This document shows, in pieces, positions 18,671-30,096 of a stretch of DNA of 64,000 bases. The stretch is from positions 1 to 64,000 of the forward strand of contig NZ_NJAJ01000025.1 of assembly GCF_002632825.1 (NCBI RefSeq), written 5' to 3'. The stretch is from Xenorhabdus stockiae (GTDB lineage: Bacteria > Pseudomonadota > Gammaproteobacteria > Enterobacterales > Enterobacteriaceae). Each line of letters starts with the position of its first letter. Position 1 is the stretch's first letter. The notes beneath the pieces were generated by a model that was given only the letters and a program-made list of their open reading frames with translations, made no database searches and was not told the DNA's origin. The position numbers were made by a program, and so were the translations under genes.

Positions 18671-19358
18671 TAAGATGATAACGAGGACTTTTTACCTGAG
18701 AACAGGACAGTAGTTATTAGAATCCCAAAAGAATTCTTCACACACAGTAGGAAAGGAAAACGATCCTTGTTTATGCACTTTCCCTGAACTCGGTATATTT
18801 AACCAGAAAACAAAAAAGATAATGGTCTGAATAGACAGGTTTTTTTCACTTTAAATTGCCTCTACTATGTGAAATTAAGGCAATTACCCCGTATTGTGTG
18901 ATCTAAAGCACACTTAATGAATCAAACACATATACTTAATTATTCAACGCTGTTTTCAATCTTCCTCTCTGCCAGAAAATAATATCTACTAACAGTCTCC
19001 AGATTCAGTGACGGTCAGTATTAATAGGCAAGCTCGCTTGTTAGTAGGACAAATTTGTTTCCGACGAATTTTTCGTACCTTTTCCACTACGACTCAACTC
19101 GAAATACTGGAATATAAATTCAAATAAAATAATTACTTTTGTTTTTATTTCAAACGAAAATCATTGCAGAGAATTAAAGAAGTTTATCGAAAAAAATCAT
19201 TAAATTTAACAATAAGTGCTATAGCAAACTGAATATTACCTAACTATAGTAAGTAGTATTAAAAAGTTATTTTTATGCTTACTCATGAAAAAATCATACT
19301 AGGTATAAATATAACTTCTGGATATTGGCAATTAACTCATTGAGCTCAAGGAATGGAA
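18671..19358. other. Gene-free gap with a CRP-like site
   Basis: About 690 AT-rich bases with no supported protein gene. It contains TGTGATCTAAAGCACA at 18897-18912, a CRP half-site pair TGTGA-N6-GCACA with one mismatch. On the minus strand this would lie upstream of any transcript ending at the terminator at 18638-18670. Otherwise I see only A/T-rich sequence that may hold the promoter of the lipoprotein gene. Confidence 0.5.
18897..18912. promoter_or_regulatory. CRP-like binding site
   Basis: TGTGATCTAAAGCACA matches the CRP consensus TGTGA-N6-TCACA at nine of ten conserved positions. It is about 240 bases from the orphan minus-strand terminator and 450 bases from the lipoprotein gene, so its target is not settled. 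Confidence 0.45.
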
Positions 19359-19712
19359 ATGATGAAAAACTATAAACTGCTTCTATTACCTTCTACTATT
19401 ATTGGGGGGCTTTTGCTAACAGGCTGCTCCAGTATCATGACTCACAGTGGCCCTAATCAAGGGTATTATTCGGGAGCACAAGCCAATATTAATATGTTAA
19501 AAGATGACAAGACAGGATGGTTCCTGAAACCCCTGCTCGTAGTCGATCTCCCATTATCTGCCTTTTTAGATACCCTTTTACTCCCCTATGATTATGCTCA
19601 CTCCAATCAGGATCAAACGGAGCAATCCCCTAAACTTCGTATTGAAAAACTGGAAGAACGCACAAACAGCACACAATCGATATTAGAAAACTCGATGAAT
19701 AATAAACCCTGA
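19359..19712 (+). CDS. YceK/YidQ family lipoprotein
   Basis: Small outer- or inner-membrane lipoprotein of 117 residues. The signal peptide ends in the lipobox LLTGC, so the mature protein would begin with an acylated Cys followed by SS. The family block PLSAFLDTLLLPYDYA matches YidQ/YceK (DUF1375) proteins, whose function is not known. It sits next to yidR, as yidQ does in E. coli, so it is probably the YidQ counterpart. I chose ATG 19359, with AAGGA six bases upstream, over ATG 19353, which has no spacing from that motif. The C-terminal tail is longer and more charged than in E. coli. Confidence 0.82.
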   Translation: MMKNYKLLLLPSTIIGGLLLTGCSSIMTHSGPNQGYYSGAQANINMLKDDKTGWFLKPLLVVDLPLSAFLDTLLLPYDYAHSNQDQTEQSPKLRIEKLEERTNSTQSILENSMNNKP

Positions 19713-19728
19713 TTTTGCCAATATCGAT

Positions 19729-19869
19729 TATACATTTCGTCTTTCAAGTTGCCTCTTTGTTGGCTGCGCTCGCTCACCCCGGTCACCGTTTTTATAAACA
19801 TACGGTTATCTATGCTCCTAGGATTCACTCCCGTGCCGCCGCGACGCATCTTGAAATCCATTGTGTATA
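19729..19869 (-). repeat. ERIC-type intergenic repeat, copy 2
   Basis: The reverse-oriented copy runs from TATACATTTCGTCTTTCAAG to AAATCCATTGTGTATA between the convergent yidQ-like gene and yidR. It carries an extra stretch of about 14 bases (TTTTTATAAACATACG) in the middle relative to the 127-base copy. Confidence 0.9.
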
Positions 19870-19909
19870 GGCTGAAAATTATCTTATTTCTACTATTTAT
19901 CAGGCATCG

Positions 19910-21205
19910 TTATTGTATAACGGTGCCTGTTTCAACAATGAAAAGCTGACGATATCCATTAATATCCCGCATAAATGCAATATATCGGCCATCAGGTGAA
20001 AACACGATTGCATCAGCACAGGGAGCATCATCAGTACGAGCTGTTAACCGCTGGATCTCCCCACTCTGACTGTCACAAAGCATGACACTGTTATCACAAA
20101 CAAAAGTAATAAACCGCCCCCGCCTATCCCAGTTAAATGCCGATTGTATGTCATGAATATTATCTGTGATCTGTACCGGCTCGCCTCCATTTGGAGATAT
20201 ATACCATAACTGAATAACACCATTGCCATCTCTCATCAGAAAACAAATTTTACTACCATCCGGTGATGCTCTGAGCCAATGCCGGGGGACATTGACTACC
20301 CCCGGATAACAATTCTGATGGGTGAAAGTTAATCGTTTCTGTTTAACTCCAGCGGGCGGCGCAGGTAATGCCGTTTCGGTTCCGGCTAATGGCTGGCAAC
20401 CTTCGAGTGCATAATCCTCATCATACTCAGGTAGGTCAACCAGATAAATTTCAGGGATCTTTTCACCATTTTCAGCACACGTATCACCAATAAAAGCCAG
20501 TGCCCAACGCTGCCATTGCCCATTCCCTTTAAGATATCCCTGTTGGCCAACCCACCCTTCTTCATATGCACGATTGATCTCATCACTACCGGGGTATGGA
20601 TGCGTTGTGGTTTGGCTAACAACGACTGAAAAATAACGACCATCGTATTCTCTCGGGTGTTTTTTCGCTGAAATCACAGTTCTTAGTGGAACAGCCACAG
20701 CAACATTACGCAAATCAAGGGCAGGATCTAACTCATGCATAACATGGTCATTATAGGTAAAACTCAAACGACTACTGTCAGGACTGAAAACATGCACATG
20801 TGTACCACCTCGCAAGGCTCCGGCGGTATAAGGAGGGGTGATGTCCAGTGCATCAATATTGACAGCAACGCTTGGTTCGCTGTCGGAAACAATCACCCCA
20901 CGACGATGATGAAAATCATATTGCCAGTGATTATCCGGGTGCTCCGGGCCATGAATAAATGCGTAACGTACCGGCTCTTGTGGGCTAACAGTAACAACCC
21001 CAACATGTGCCCCATCTTTTGCCTGATAAATAATCTCTGTCTGGCCGTTACTGATATGAATTTTTTCTATCGTCAGGCCAGAAAAAGATGCTCCGTTAGG
21101 ACGTACATCATAAACCAGCCACTGGCTATCAGGAGTCCAGATATTTATATTAGTTATCTGATGGCTACGGTTATCAAATGTAATCTGACGTTCCTTGAAA
21201 ATCAT
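19910..21205 (-). CDS. yidR: YidR, DUF3748 beta-propeller protein
   Basis: A 431-residue protein with TolB/WD40-like propeller repeats, for example TPDSQWLVYDVRPNG, SPDSSRLSFTYNDHV, SPDGSKICFLMRDG and SPDGRYIAFMRDING. It aligns along its length with E. coli YidR (about 415 residues), including HVGVVTV and WQYDFHHRRGVIV. No function has been established for the family. No signal peptide is present at the chosen start. ATG 21205 was preferred because AAGGTGGA lies five bases upstream; a longer reading frame begins at 21259 without support. It is convergent with the yidQ-like lipoprotein gene. Confidence 0.9.
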   Translation of the reverse strand: MIFKERQITFDNRSHQITNINIWTPDSQWLVYDVRPNGASFSGLTIEKIHISNGQTEIIYQAKDGAHVGVVTVSPQEPVRYAFIHGPEHPDNHWQYDFHHRRGVIVSDSEPSVAVNIDALDITPPYTAGALRGGTHVHVFSPDSSRLSFTYNDHVMHELDPALDLRNVAVAVPLRTVISAKKHPREYDGRYFSVVVSQTTTHPYPGSDEINRAYEEGWVGQQGYLKGNGQWQRWALAFIGDTCAENGEKIPEIYLVDLPEYDEDYALEGCQPLAGTETALPAPPAGVKQKRLTFTHQNCYPGVVNVPRHWLRASPDGSKICFLMRDGNGVIQLWYISPNGGEPVQITDNIHDIQSAFNWDRRGRFITFVCDNSVMLCDSQSGEIQRLTARTDDAPCADAIVFSPDGRYIAFMRDINGYRQLFIVETGTVIQ

Positions 21206-21341
21206 TTTTTTCCACCTTAATATGCGGGAATTCGGATAATAAAAACTAACTTTATGCAAATTTAACTAAAAATTTTCAATCGAGACGTTATTATTTCCGC
21301 ATTACTCTTACTTCTTCATTATCTTTCATCTGACTAAATTT

Positions 21342-21959
21342 ATGCTACTCAGTGTCCTTTATATCATTGGTATCACGGCTGAAGCCATGACGGGTGCTTT
21401 AGCCGCAGGTCGCCGGAAAATGGATGTCTTCGGCGTGATTATTATCGCTTCTGTAACAGCCATCGGTGGTGGCTCCGTTCGTGACATAATTCTGGGCCAT
21501 TACCCACTTGGCTGGGTCCAAAACCCGGAATATATCGTGACTGTTGCCTGTGCTGCTGTTTTCACTATTTGGATTGCTCCAATGATGAAACACCTGCGTC
21601 GTTTGTTTCTTATTCTGGATGCAATCGGCCTGATTGTTTTTTCAATTATTGGTGCACAAATCGCACTGGATATGGACTACAGCCCCATAATTGCCGCCAT
21701 TGCTGCTGTTATTACCGGGGTTTTTGGTGGCGTACTGCGCGATATGTTTTGTAATACTATCCCGCTGGTGTTTCAGAAAGAAATTTATGCTGGGGTCTCC
21801 TTTGCTGCTGCTTGGTTATATATCGCCTTATTGCATACTCCACTACACCCCAACAGCGTCATTATCATAACCCTTATTGCTGGCCTCGCAGCCCGCCTAA
21901 TAGCTATTCGCTATCGTCTTGGATTACCCATCTTTAATTACGATGGTGCTGATCACTGA
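21342..21959 (+). CDS. yicG: YicG, TRIC-type/UPF0126 membrane protein
   Basis: A 205-residue inner-membrane protein, the same length as E. coli YicG. It consists of two homologous three-helix halves, each with the glycine motif of the UPF0126/TRIC channel fold: [18 protein letters not shown] near residues 44-61 and [20 protein letters not shown] in the second half. Such proteins form trimeric channels in bacteria; ion selectivity here is unknown. It opens the conserved yicG-ligB-gmk-rpoZ-spoT-trmH-recG block seen in E. coli. Confidence 0.93.
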   Translation: MLLSVLYIIGITAEAMTGALAAGRRKMDVFGVIIIASVTAIGGGSVRDIILGHYPLGWVQNPEYIVTVACAAVFTIWIAPMMKHLRRLFLILDAIGLIVFSIIGAQIALDMDYSPIIAAIAAVITGVFGGVLRDMFCNTIPLVFQKEIYAGVSFAAAWLYIALLHTPLHPNSVIIITLIAGLAARLIAIRYRLGLPIFNYDGADH

Positions 21960-22056
21960 TATGAATCTGAGCGTTTGAAGCAAACTTTTGCTCCTACGCT
22001 CTCATTCGACTCCACAGTTTTATTTTCCTGATCTCCAATGAATGTAAAAGATATAT

Positions 22057-24660
<2,604 letters not shown>

Positions 24661-24714
24661 ACTAAGTTTCAGTATCATGTCCGGTCACTTATTTATCTGT
24701 GGAGTAGCACACAT

Positions 24715-24990
24715 ATGGCACGCGTAACTGTTCAAGACGCAGTAGAAAAAATTGGTAACCGTTTTGACCTGGTGTTGGTCGCTGCTCGCCGAGCACGCCA
24801 ATTGCAGTCAGGCGGAAAAGATCCTCTGGTTCCGGAAGAAAACGATAAGATGACGGTTATCGCTCTGCGTGAAATCGAGCAGGGTCTTATCAATAATAAA
24901 ATTCTTGATGTTCGTGAACGTCAGGAACAACAAGAGCAGGAAGCTGCAGAAATCAACGCTGTTTCTGCTATCGCCGACGGTCGTCGTTAA
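24715..24990 (+). CDS. rpoZ: RNA polymerase omega subunit
   Basis: A 91-residue omega subunit, the same length as in E. coli. It begins [20 protein letters not shown] and contains the conserved RARQLQ segment that contacts beta-prime near the ppGpp site 1. The start lies 55 bases after gmk and 18 bases before spoT. Its pairing with gmk and spoT groups ppGpp synthesis, ppGpp sensing and GTP supply. Confidence 0.98.
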   Translation: MARVTVQDAVEKIGNRFDLVLVAARRARQLQSGGKDPLVPEENDKMTVIALREIEQGLINNKILDVRERQEQQEQEAAEINAVSAIADGRR

Positions 24991-25008
24991 TTTTACGGTA
25001 GGTCTGCC

Positions 25009-27165
25009 TTGTACCTGTTTGAAAGCCTGAATCAGCTTGTTCTTAAATATTTGCCTGAAGATCAGATTGGTCTGTTGAAGCAGGCTTATATCGTAGCTAG
25101 GGATGCCCATGAAGGGCAGACCCGCTCCAGCGGTGAGCCATATATTACTCATCCGGTTGCCGTTGCCTGTATTCTGGCTGAAATGCGCCTTGATCATGAA
25201 ACACTGATGGCGGCACTTCTGCATGATGTCATAGAAGATACACCAACGACATTTCAGGATATCGAGCAACTATTCGGGACGGCTGTCGCCGGATTAGTTG
25301 AAGGTGTCTCTAAGCTGGACAAACTGAACTTCCGTGATAAAAAAGAAGCTCAGGCAGAAAACTTTCGCAAAATGGTCATGGCAATGGTACAGGATATCCG
25401 TGTCATTCTGATCAAACTGGCAGACCGTACACATAACATGCGAACCCTTGGTTCCTTACGCCCTGATAAACGGCGGCGCATCGCCAGGGAAACGCTGGAA
25501 ATTTACAGTCCGTTAGCCCATCGATTGGGTATCCATCACCTGAAAACAGAACTGGAAGAGCTGGGTTTTGAAGCTCTGTATCCGAACCGTTACCGGGTGA
25601 TTAAAGAGGTAGTTAAAGCTGCTCGCGGCAACCGTAAGGAGATGATCCAGAAAATTCTGTCAGAAATTGAGGGCAGATTAACGGATGCCGGCATCAAATG
25701 TACCGTCAATGGGCGGGAAAAACACCTCTACTCTATCTATCGTAAGATGCACCTGAAAGAACAGCGTTTTCATTCCATCATGGATATTTATGCGTTCCGT
25801 GTCATCGTCGATAACCTTGATACCTGTTACCGTGTTCTGGGGCAAATGCACAGCCTGTATAAACCCCGTCCCGGTAAGGTAAAAGATTATATTGCCATTC
25901 CCAAAGCTAACGGCTATCAGTCCCTGCATACTTCTCTGATCGGCCCACACGGAGTTCCGGTTGAAGTACAAATCCGTACTGAAGATATGGATCAAATGGC
26001 TGAAATGGGGGTTGCTGCACACTGGGCTTATAAAGAGCAGGGTGAATCAGGTACGACTGCTCAGGTTCGTGCTCAGCGCTGGATGCAAAGCCTGCTGGAG
26101 CTTCAGCAAAGTGCCGGTAGCTCTTTCGAATTTATTGAAAGCGTCAAATCTGATCTATTCCCTGATGAGATCTACGTTTTTACGCCTGAAGGGCGTATTG
26201 TCGAATTGCCGGCAGGGGCAACACCTGTCGATTTTGCCTATGCCGTTCACACCGATATTGGTCACGCCTGTGTCGGGGCTCGTGTTGATCGTCAGCCTTA
26301 TCCACTGTCTCAAACCCTCAGCAGTGGGCAAACCGTCGAAATTATTACCGCACCAAGTGCCCGCCCTAATGCCGCATGGCTGAACTTTGTCGTCAGCTCT
26401 AAAGCACGCGCTAAGATCCGTCAGCTATTGAAAAACCTAAAACGGGATGATTCAGTCAGTTTGGGTCGGCGTCTGCTTAATCATGCACTCGGCAACGGCC
26501 TGAAAGTTGCCGATATCCCAGAAGAAAACATTGCCAGAGAACTGGCAAGAATGAAACTGACTTCACTGGATGATCTGCTGGCAGAAATCGGCTTAGGTAA
26601 CGCAATGAGTGTCGTTGTTGCTCATAATCTGTTGGGCGAAAAGGAAAAAATGCCAGACAGTAATAGTGGCAATAATAACAATGGCAACAATAATAGTAAC
26701 AACAATAATAGTAATAATAGCCGTAAACTGCCCATCAAAGGCGCTGATGGTATCCTGATTACCTTTGCCAAATGTTGCCGTCCTATCCCCGGTGACCCGA
26801 TTATTTCTCATATCAGCCCGGGCAAAGGTTTGGTTATCCATCACGAATCCTGCCGTAATATTCGTGGCTACCAGAAAGAACCGGAAAAATTCATGCCTGT
26901 TGAGTGGGATAAAGATGTCAACAGCGATTTTATTGCTGAGATTAAAGTTGACATGTTTAATCATCAGGGTGCACTGGCAAATCTGACAGCCGCCATTAAT
27001 GATGCGAACTCCAATATCCAAAGCATGAATACCGAAGAAAAAGATGGCCGTGTTTATTGTGCTTTCATTAGGTTGACTGCCAAAGATCGTATCCAGCTGG
27101 CAAATATCATGCGCAAGATACGTGTCATGCCGGATGTACTACGAGTCAGCCGTAACCGAAATTAG
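25009..27165 (+). CDS. spoT: Bifunctional (p)ppGpp synthetase/hydrolase SpoT
   Basis: Controls (p)ppGpp during fatty-acid, iron and carbon starvation. Domain order: HD hydrolase (THPV at 47-50 and the HD pair His72-Asp73 in LLHDVIEDT), synthetase region (about 200-340), TGS (PDEIYVFTPEGRIVELPAGA), helical domain, conserved-cysteine zinc finger (FAKCCRPIPGDPI) and C-terminal ACT (VDMFNHQGALANLTAAIND). It starts with TTG, as in E. coli, and the N-terminus YLFESLNQLVLKYLP confirms that start. At 718 residues it is longer than E. coli SpoT (702), because an Asn-rich tract at 551-571 interrupts the linker before the cysteine domain. Confidence 0.98.
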   Translation: MYLFESLNQLVLKYLPEDQIGLLKQAYIVARDAHEGQTRSSGEPYITHPVAVACILAEMRLDHETLMAALLHDVIEDTPTTFQDIEQLFGTAVAGLVEGVSKLDKLNFRDKKEAQAENFRKMVMAMVQDIRVILIKLADRTHNMRTLGSLRPDKRRRIARETLEIYSPLAHRLGIHHLKTELEELGFEALYPNRYRVIKEVVKAARGNRKEMIQKILSEIEGRLTDAGIKCTVNGREKHLYSIYRKMHLKEQRFHSIMDIYAFRVIVDNLDTCYRVLGQMHSLYKPRPGKVKDYIAIPKANGYQSLHTSLIGPHGVPVEVQIRTEDMDQMAEMGVAAHWAYKEQGESGTTAQVRAQRWMQSLLELQQSAGSSFEFIESVKSDLFPDEIYVFTPEGRIVELPAGATPVDFAYAVHTDIGHACVGARVDRQPYPLSQTLSSGQTVEIITAPSARPNAAWLNFVVSSKARAKIRQLLKNLKRDDSVSLGRRLLNHALGNGLKVADIPEENIARELARMKLTSLDDLLAEIGLGNAMSVVVAHNLLGEKEKMPDSNSGNNNNGNNNSNNNNSNNSRKLPIKGADGILITFAKCCRPIPGDPIISHISPGKGLVIHHESCRNIRGYQKEPEKFMPVEWDKDVNSDFIAEIKVDMFNHQGALANLTAAINDANSNIQSMNTEEKDGRVYCAFIRLTAKDRIQLANIMRKIRVMPDVLRVSRNRN
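26659..26721 (+). repeat. Asn-codon (AAY) tract inside spoT
   Basis: A run of 21 codons almost wholly AAT/AAC with AGT and GGC interruptions encodes an Asn/Ser/Gly linker (residues 551-571). The pattern is trinucleotide-repeat-like and expansion by slippage is plausible. It lies between the helical and conserved-cysteine domains. Confidence 0.85.
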
Positions 27166-27170
27166 AGGTT

Positions 27171-27878
27171 ATGAATCCTAAACGTTATGCACGTATTTGT
27201 CAGATGATGGCAATGCGTCAACCTGACCTGACGATTTGTTTAGAAGAAGTACACAAACCACATAATGTATCTGCAGTGATTCGTACTGCGGATGCAGTTG
27301 GCATTCACCAAATCCACGCCGTCTGGCCTACTCAACAATTACGAACTCAACTCTCTTCCGCCGCTGGCAGTAATAGCTGGGTTCAGGTAAAAACTCATTC
27401 ATCTGTTGAGCAGGCTATCAACCAGTTTAAAACTGCCGGAATGCAGGTATTAGCGACCAATCTTTCTGATAAAGCCGTCGATTTCCGTCAGATTGATTAC
27501 ACTAAACCTACCTGTATCATTATGGGGCAGGAAAAGAAAGGCATTTCCAAACAGGCTATTGCTCTGGCAGATCATGATATTGTCATTCCGATGGTAGGCA
27601 TGGTTCAGTCGCTGAATGTCTCCGTTGCTTCTGCGCTGATCCTGTATGAAGCACAGCGGCAACGCCAGCTTGCCGGTATGTATCAGCGAGAAGAAAGCAC
27701 GCTATCTGAGGAAGATCAGCAAAAATTGCTGTTTGAAGGGGGGTATCCCGTTTTAGCGGCAGTTTCACACCGTAAAGGGCTGGAACAACCTTTGATTGAT
27801 AAGCAAGGGCAAATCATAGCAAGTGAATCTTGGTGGGCAGCAATGCAGGCAACGACAACACCATCAGCAGGGAAATAA
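27171..27878 (+). CDS. trmH: tRNA (guanosine-18-2'-O)-methyltransferase TrmH
   Basis: SPOUT-class methyltransferase that makes Gm18 in the tRNA D loop using AdoMet. The SPOUT motifs are present: HNVSAVIRTADAVG (motif 1, with the catalytic Arg), IMGQEKKGIS (motif 2) and MVGMVQSLNVSVASALILYEAQRQR (motif 3, the knotted AdoMet site). The 235 residues compare with 229 in E. coli. It begins five bases after spoT and is in the same operon. Confidence 0.97.
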   Translation: MNPKRYARICQMMAMRQPDLTICLEEVHKPHNVSAVIRTADAVGIHQIHAVWPTQQLRTQLSSAAGSNSWVQVKTHSSVEQAINQFKTAGMQVLATNLSDKAVDFRQIDYTKPTCIIMGQEKKGISKQAIALADHDIVIPMVGMVQSLNVSVASALILYEAQRQRQLAGMYQREESTLSEEDQQKLLFEGGYPVLAAVSHRKGLEQPLIDKQGQIIASESWWAAMQATTTPSAGK

Positions 27879-27932
27879 ATCACACTGACGGAAAACCGGA
27901 TTGATGGAGAACTGGATTAATGGAGAATAGAT

Positions 27933-30014
27933 ATGAAAGGCCGATTACTTGATGCCATCCCGTTAACAACTTTACGTGGTGTTGGAGCCAGTCAGGTAGG
28001 TAAGCTCGCCAAACTGGGATTGGTCAATCTACAGGATCTATTACTGCATTTGCCTCTCCGTTATGAGGATCAAACCCGACTATACCCTATCAATGAAGTG
28101 TTGCCCAGTATTTATGCGACGGTGACAGGCGAAATTTTACGTACCAATGTCATTTTTGGGCGGCGACGTATGATGACCTGCCAAATCAGTGACGGCACTG
28201 GCGTATTAACCCTGCGCTTTTTCAATTTCACTGCCGCCATGAAGAACAGTCTGGCAGAAGGTAAACATATCATCGCTTATGGTGAAATACGCCGGGGGTC
28301 TCAGGGGGCTGAAATTATTCACCCAGAATACAAAATACAGCAACACGCCGAACGTATCCATCTGCAGGAAACCTTAACCCCTGTCTACCCTACAACAGAG
28401 GGAGTACGTCAAACCACGCTACGTAAATTAATCGAACAGGCTTTGGAGCTGCTGGATACCTGCGCCGTTAATGAGCTATTACCGGAGCAGTTCAGCCGGA
28501 ATATTATCAGCCTCTCAAATGCCCTGCATACGTTACACCGCCCACCGCCTGATATTTCCTTAGCTGATTTGGAAAGTGGCAGACATCCGGCTCAACGTCG
28601 CCTGATTCTGGAAGAATTACTGGCTCATCATTTAAGTATGCTGGCGGTCAGAGCAGGTGCGCAACGCTTTCAGGCCCAGCCGCTCACTGCGGATAATTCA
28701 TTAAAACAGCGGTTACTGGCTCTGCTCCCTTTTTCACCGACTCGTGCACAAGATCGCGTGGTGGCGGAAATAGAGCATGATCTGGAAAAAGAAGTTCCGA
28801 TGATGAGGCTGATTCAGGGGGATGTCGGTTCCGGAAAAACACTGGTTGCAGCACTGGCGGCAGTCCGTGCCATCGTTCATGGTAAACAGGTTGCATTGAT
28901 GGCACCTACTGAACTACTTGCTGAGCAACATGCCAACACTTTTCGCCAGTGGCTGGAACCTCTCGGTATTCAGGTAGGATGGCTGGCTGGAAAACAAAAG
29001 GGCAAAGCTCGGCAGGCACAACAGGAAGCTATTGCCAGCGGGCAGGTAAGTATGGTCGTCGGCACGCATGCTATGTTTCAGGAACAGGTTAAATTTGCCG
29101 GATTAGCATTAGTAATTATTGATGAACAGCATCGCTTCGGTGTTCATCAGCGTCTGGCGCTGTGGGAAAAAGGGCATGAACAGGGCTTTCATCCTCATCA
29201 ATTAATCATGACTGCCACACCAATTCCACGGACACTGGCAATGACCGCTTATGCCGATTTGGACACATCCGTTATTGATGAACTTCCTCCCGGGAGGACA
29301 CCGGTAACAACTGTCGCCATTCCCGATACCCGTCGGAATGAAATTATCCAGCGAGTTAAAAATGCCTGCTTAGATGAAGGACGTCAGGCTTATTGGGTGT
29401 GTACTCTGATTGAAGACTCTGAAGTTCTGGAAGCACAAGCGGCTCAGGTTACTAGTGAAGAACTTGCTCTGGCGTTGCCTGAATTGAAAATCGGTTTAGT
29501 TCATGGGCGAATGAAGCCAGCTGAAAAACAAACTATCATGGAGGCTTTTAAAGGTGGTGAACTACAACTATTGGTTGCGACAACAGTGATTGAGGTTGGT
29601 GTTGATGTTCCCAATGCCAGCCTGATGATTATCGATAATCCGGAACGATTGGGACTCGCTCAGTTACACCAGCTTCGTGGTCGCGTCGGGCGTGGAGCAA
29701 TAGCCTCGCATTGTGTTCTGCTTTATAAAACACCGCTGACCAATACTGCCAGAATCCGTTTGCAGGTTCTGCGGGACAGTAATGATGGTTTCGTCATTGC
29801 CCAAAAAGATTTAGAGATCCGAGGGCCGGGTGAACTTCTTGGTACACGCCAAACCGGTAATGTCGAATTCAAAATTGCCGATTTATTACGGGATCAAAGT
29901 ATGCTCCCTGAAGTTCAGCGTATTGCCCACTATATCCACCAGCATTATCCGGAAAACGCGAAGGCATTAATTGAGCGCTGGCTTTCCGATCGCTCTCAGT
30001 ATAGCCACGCCTGA
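27933..30014 (+). CDS. recG: ATP-dependent DNA helicase RecG
   Basis: Branch-migrating helicase that remodels stalled forks, Holliday junctions and R-loops. The wedge OB domain occupies roughly residues 60-150. SF2 motifs: Walker A GDVGSGKT (296-303), DEQH box (VIIDEQHRFG), TATPIPRTLAM (motif III) and QLRGRVGRG (motif VI), followed by the TRG region. The length of 693 equals E. coli RecG. It ends the gmk-rpoZ-spoT-trmH-recG operon, and the following hairpin is oriented for gltS. Confidence 0.98.
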   Translation: MKGRLLDAIPLTTLRGVGASQVGKLAKLGLVNLQDLLLHLPLRYEDQTRLYPINEVLPSIYATVTGEILRTNVIFGRRRMMTCQISDGTGVLTLRFFNFTAAMKNSLAEGKHIIAYGEIRRGSQGAEIIHPEYKIQQHAERIHLQETLTPVYPTTEGVRQTTLRKLIEQALELLDTCAVNELLPEQFSRNIISLSNALHTLHRPPPDISLADLESGRHPAQRRLILEELLAHHLSMLAVRAGAQRFQAQPLTADNSLKQRLLALLPFSPTRAQDRVVAEIEHDLEKEVPMMRLIQGDVGSGKTLVAALAAVRAIVHGKQVALMAPTELLAEQHANTFRQWLEPLGIQVGWLAGKQKGKARQAQQEAIASGQVSMVVGTHAMFQEQVKFAGLALVIIDEQHRFGVHQRLALWEKGHEQGFHPHQLIMTATPIPRTLAMTAYADLDTSVIDELPPGRTPVTTVAIPDTRRNEIIQRVKNACLDEGRQAYWVCTLIEDSEVLEAQAAQVTSEELALALPELKIGLVHGRMKPAEKQTIMEAFKGGELQLLVATTVIEVGVDVPNASLMIIDNPERLGLAQLHQLRGRVGRGAIASHCVLLYKTPLTNTARIRLQVLRDSNDGFVIAQKDLEIRGPGELLGTRQTGNVEFKIADLLRDQSMLPEVQRIAHYIHQHYPENAKALIERWLSDRSQYSHA

Positions 30015-30035
30015 GTAATAAGGTTTCACAAAAAT

Positions 30036-30068
30036 AAAAAAATGCCGCTGAAATCTTCCAGCGGCATA
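30036..30068 (-). terminator. Terminator of gltS
   Basis: On the minus strand ATGCCGCTG-GAAGATTT-CAGCGGCAT is followed by TTTTTTTATTTT, about 30 bases past the gltS stop. It may also slow transcription from recG, but the plus strand lacks a U-run. Confidence 0.88.
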
Positions 30069-30096
30069 TCTAACAAGAACAAAAATTTACGTTAAA

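Noticed and set aside
18466-18741. 91-codon minus-strand frame at the end of avtA
   Set aside because: It reads through the orphan terminator hairpin and antisense into avtA; a leader peptide was considered for its first residues but none fits a known type.
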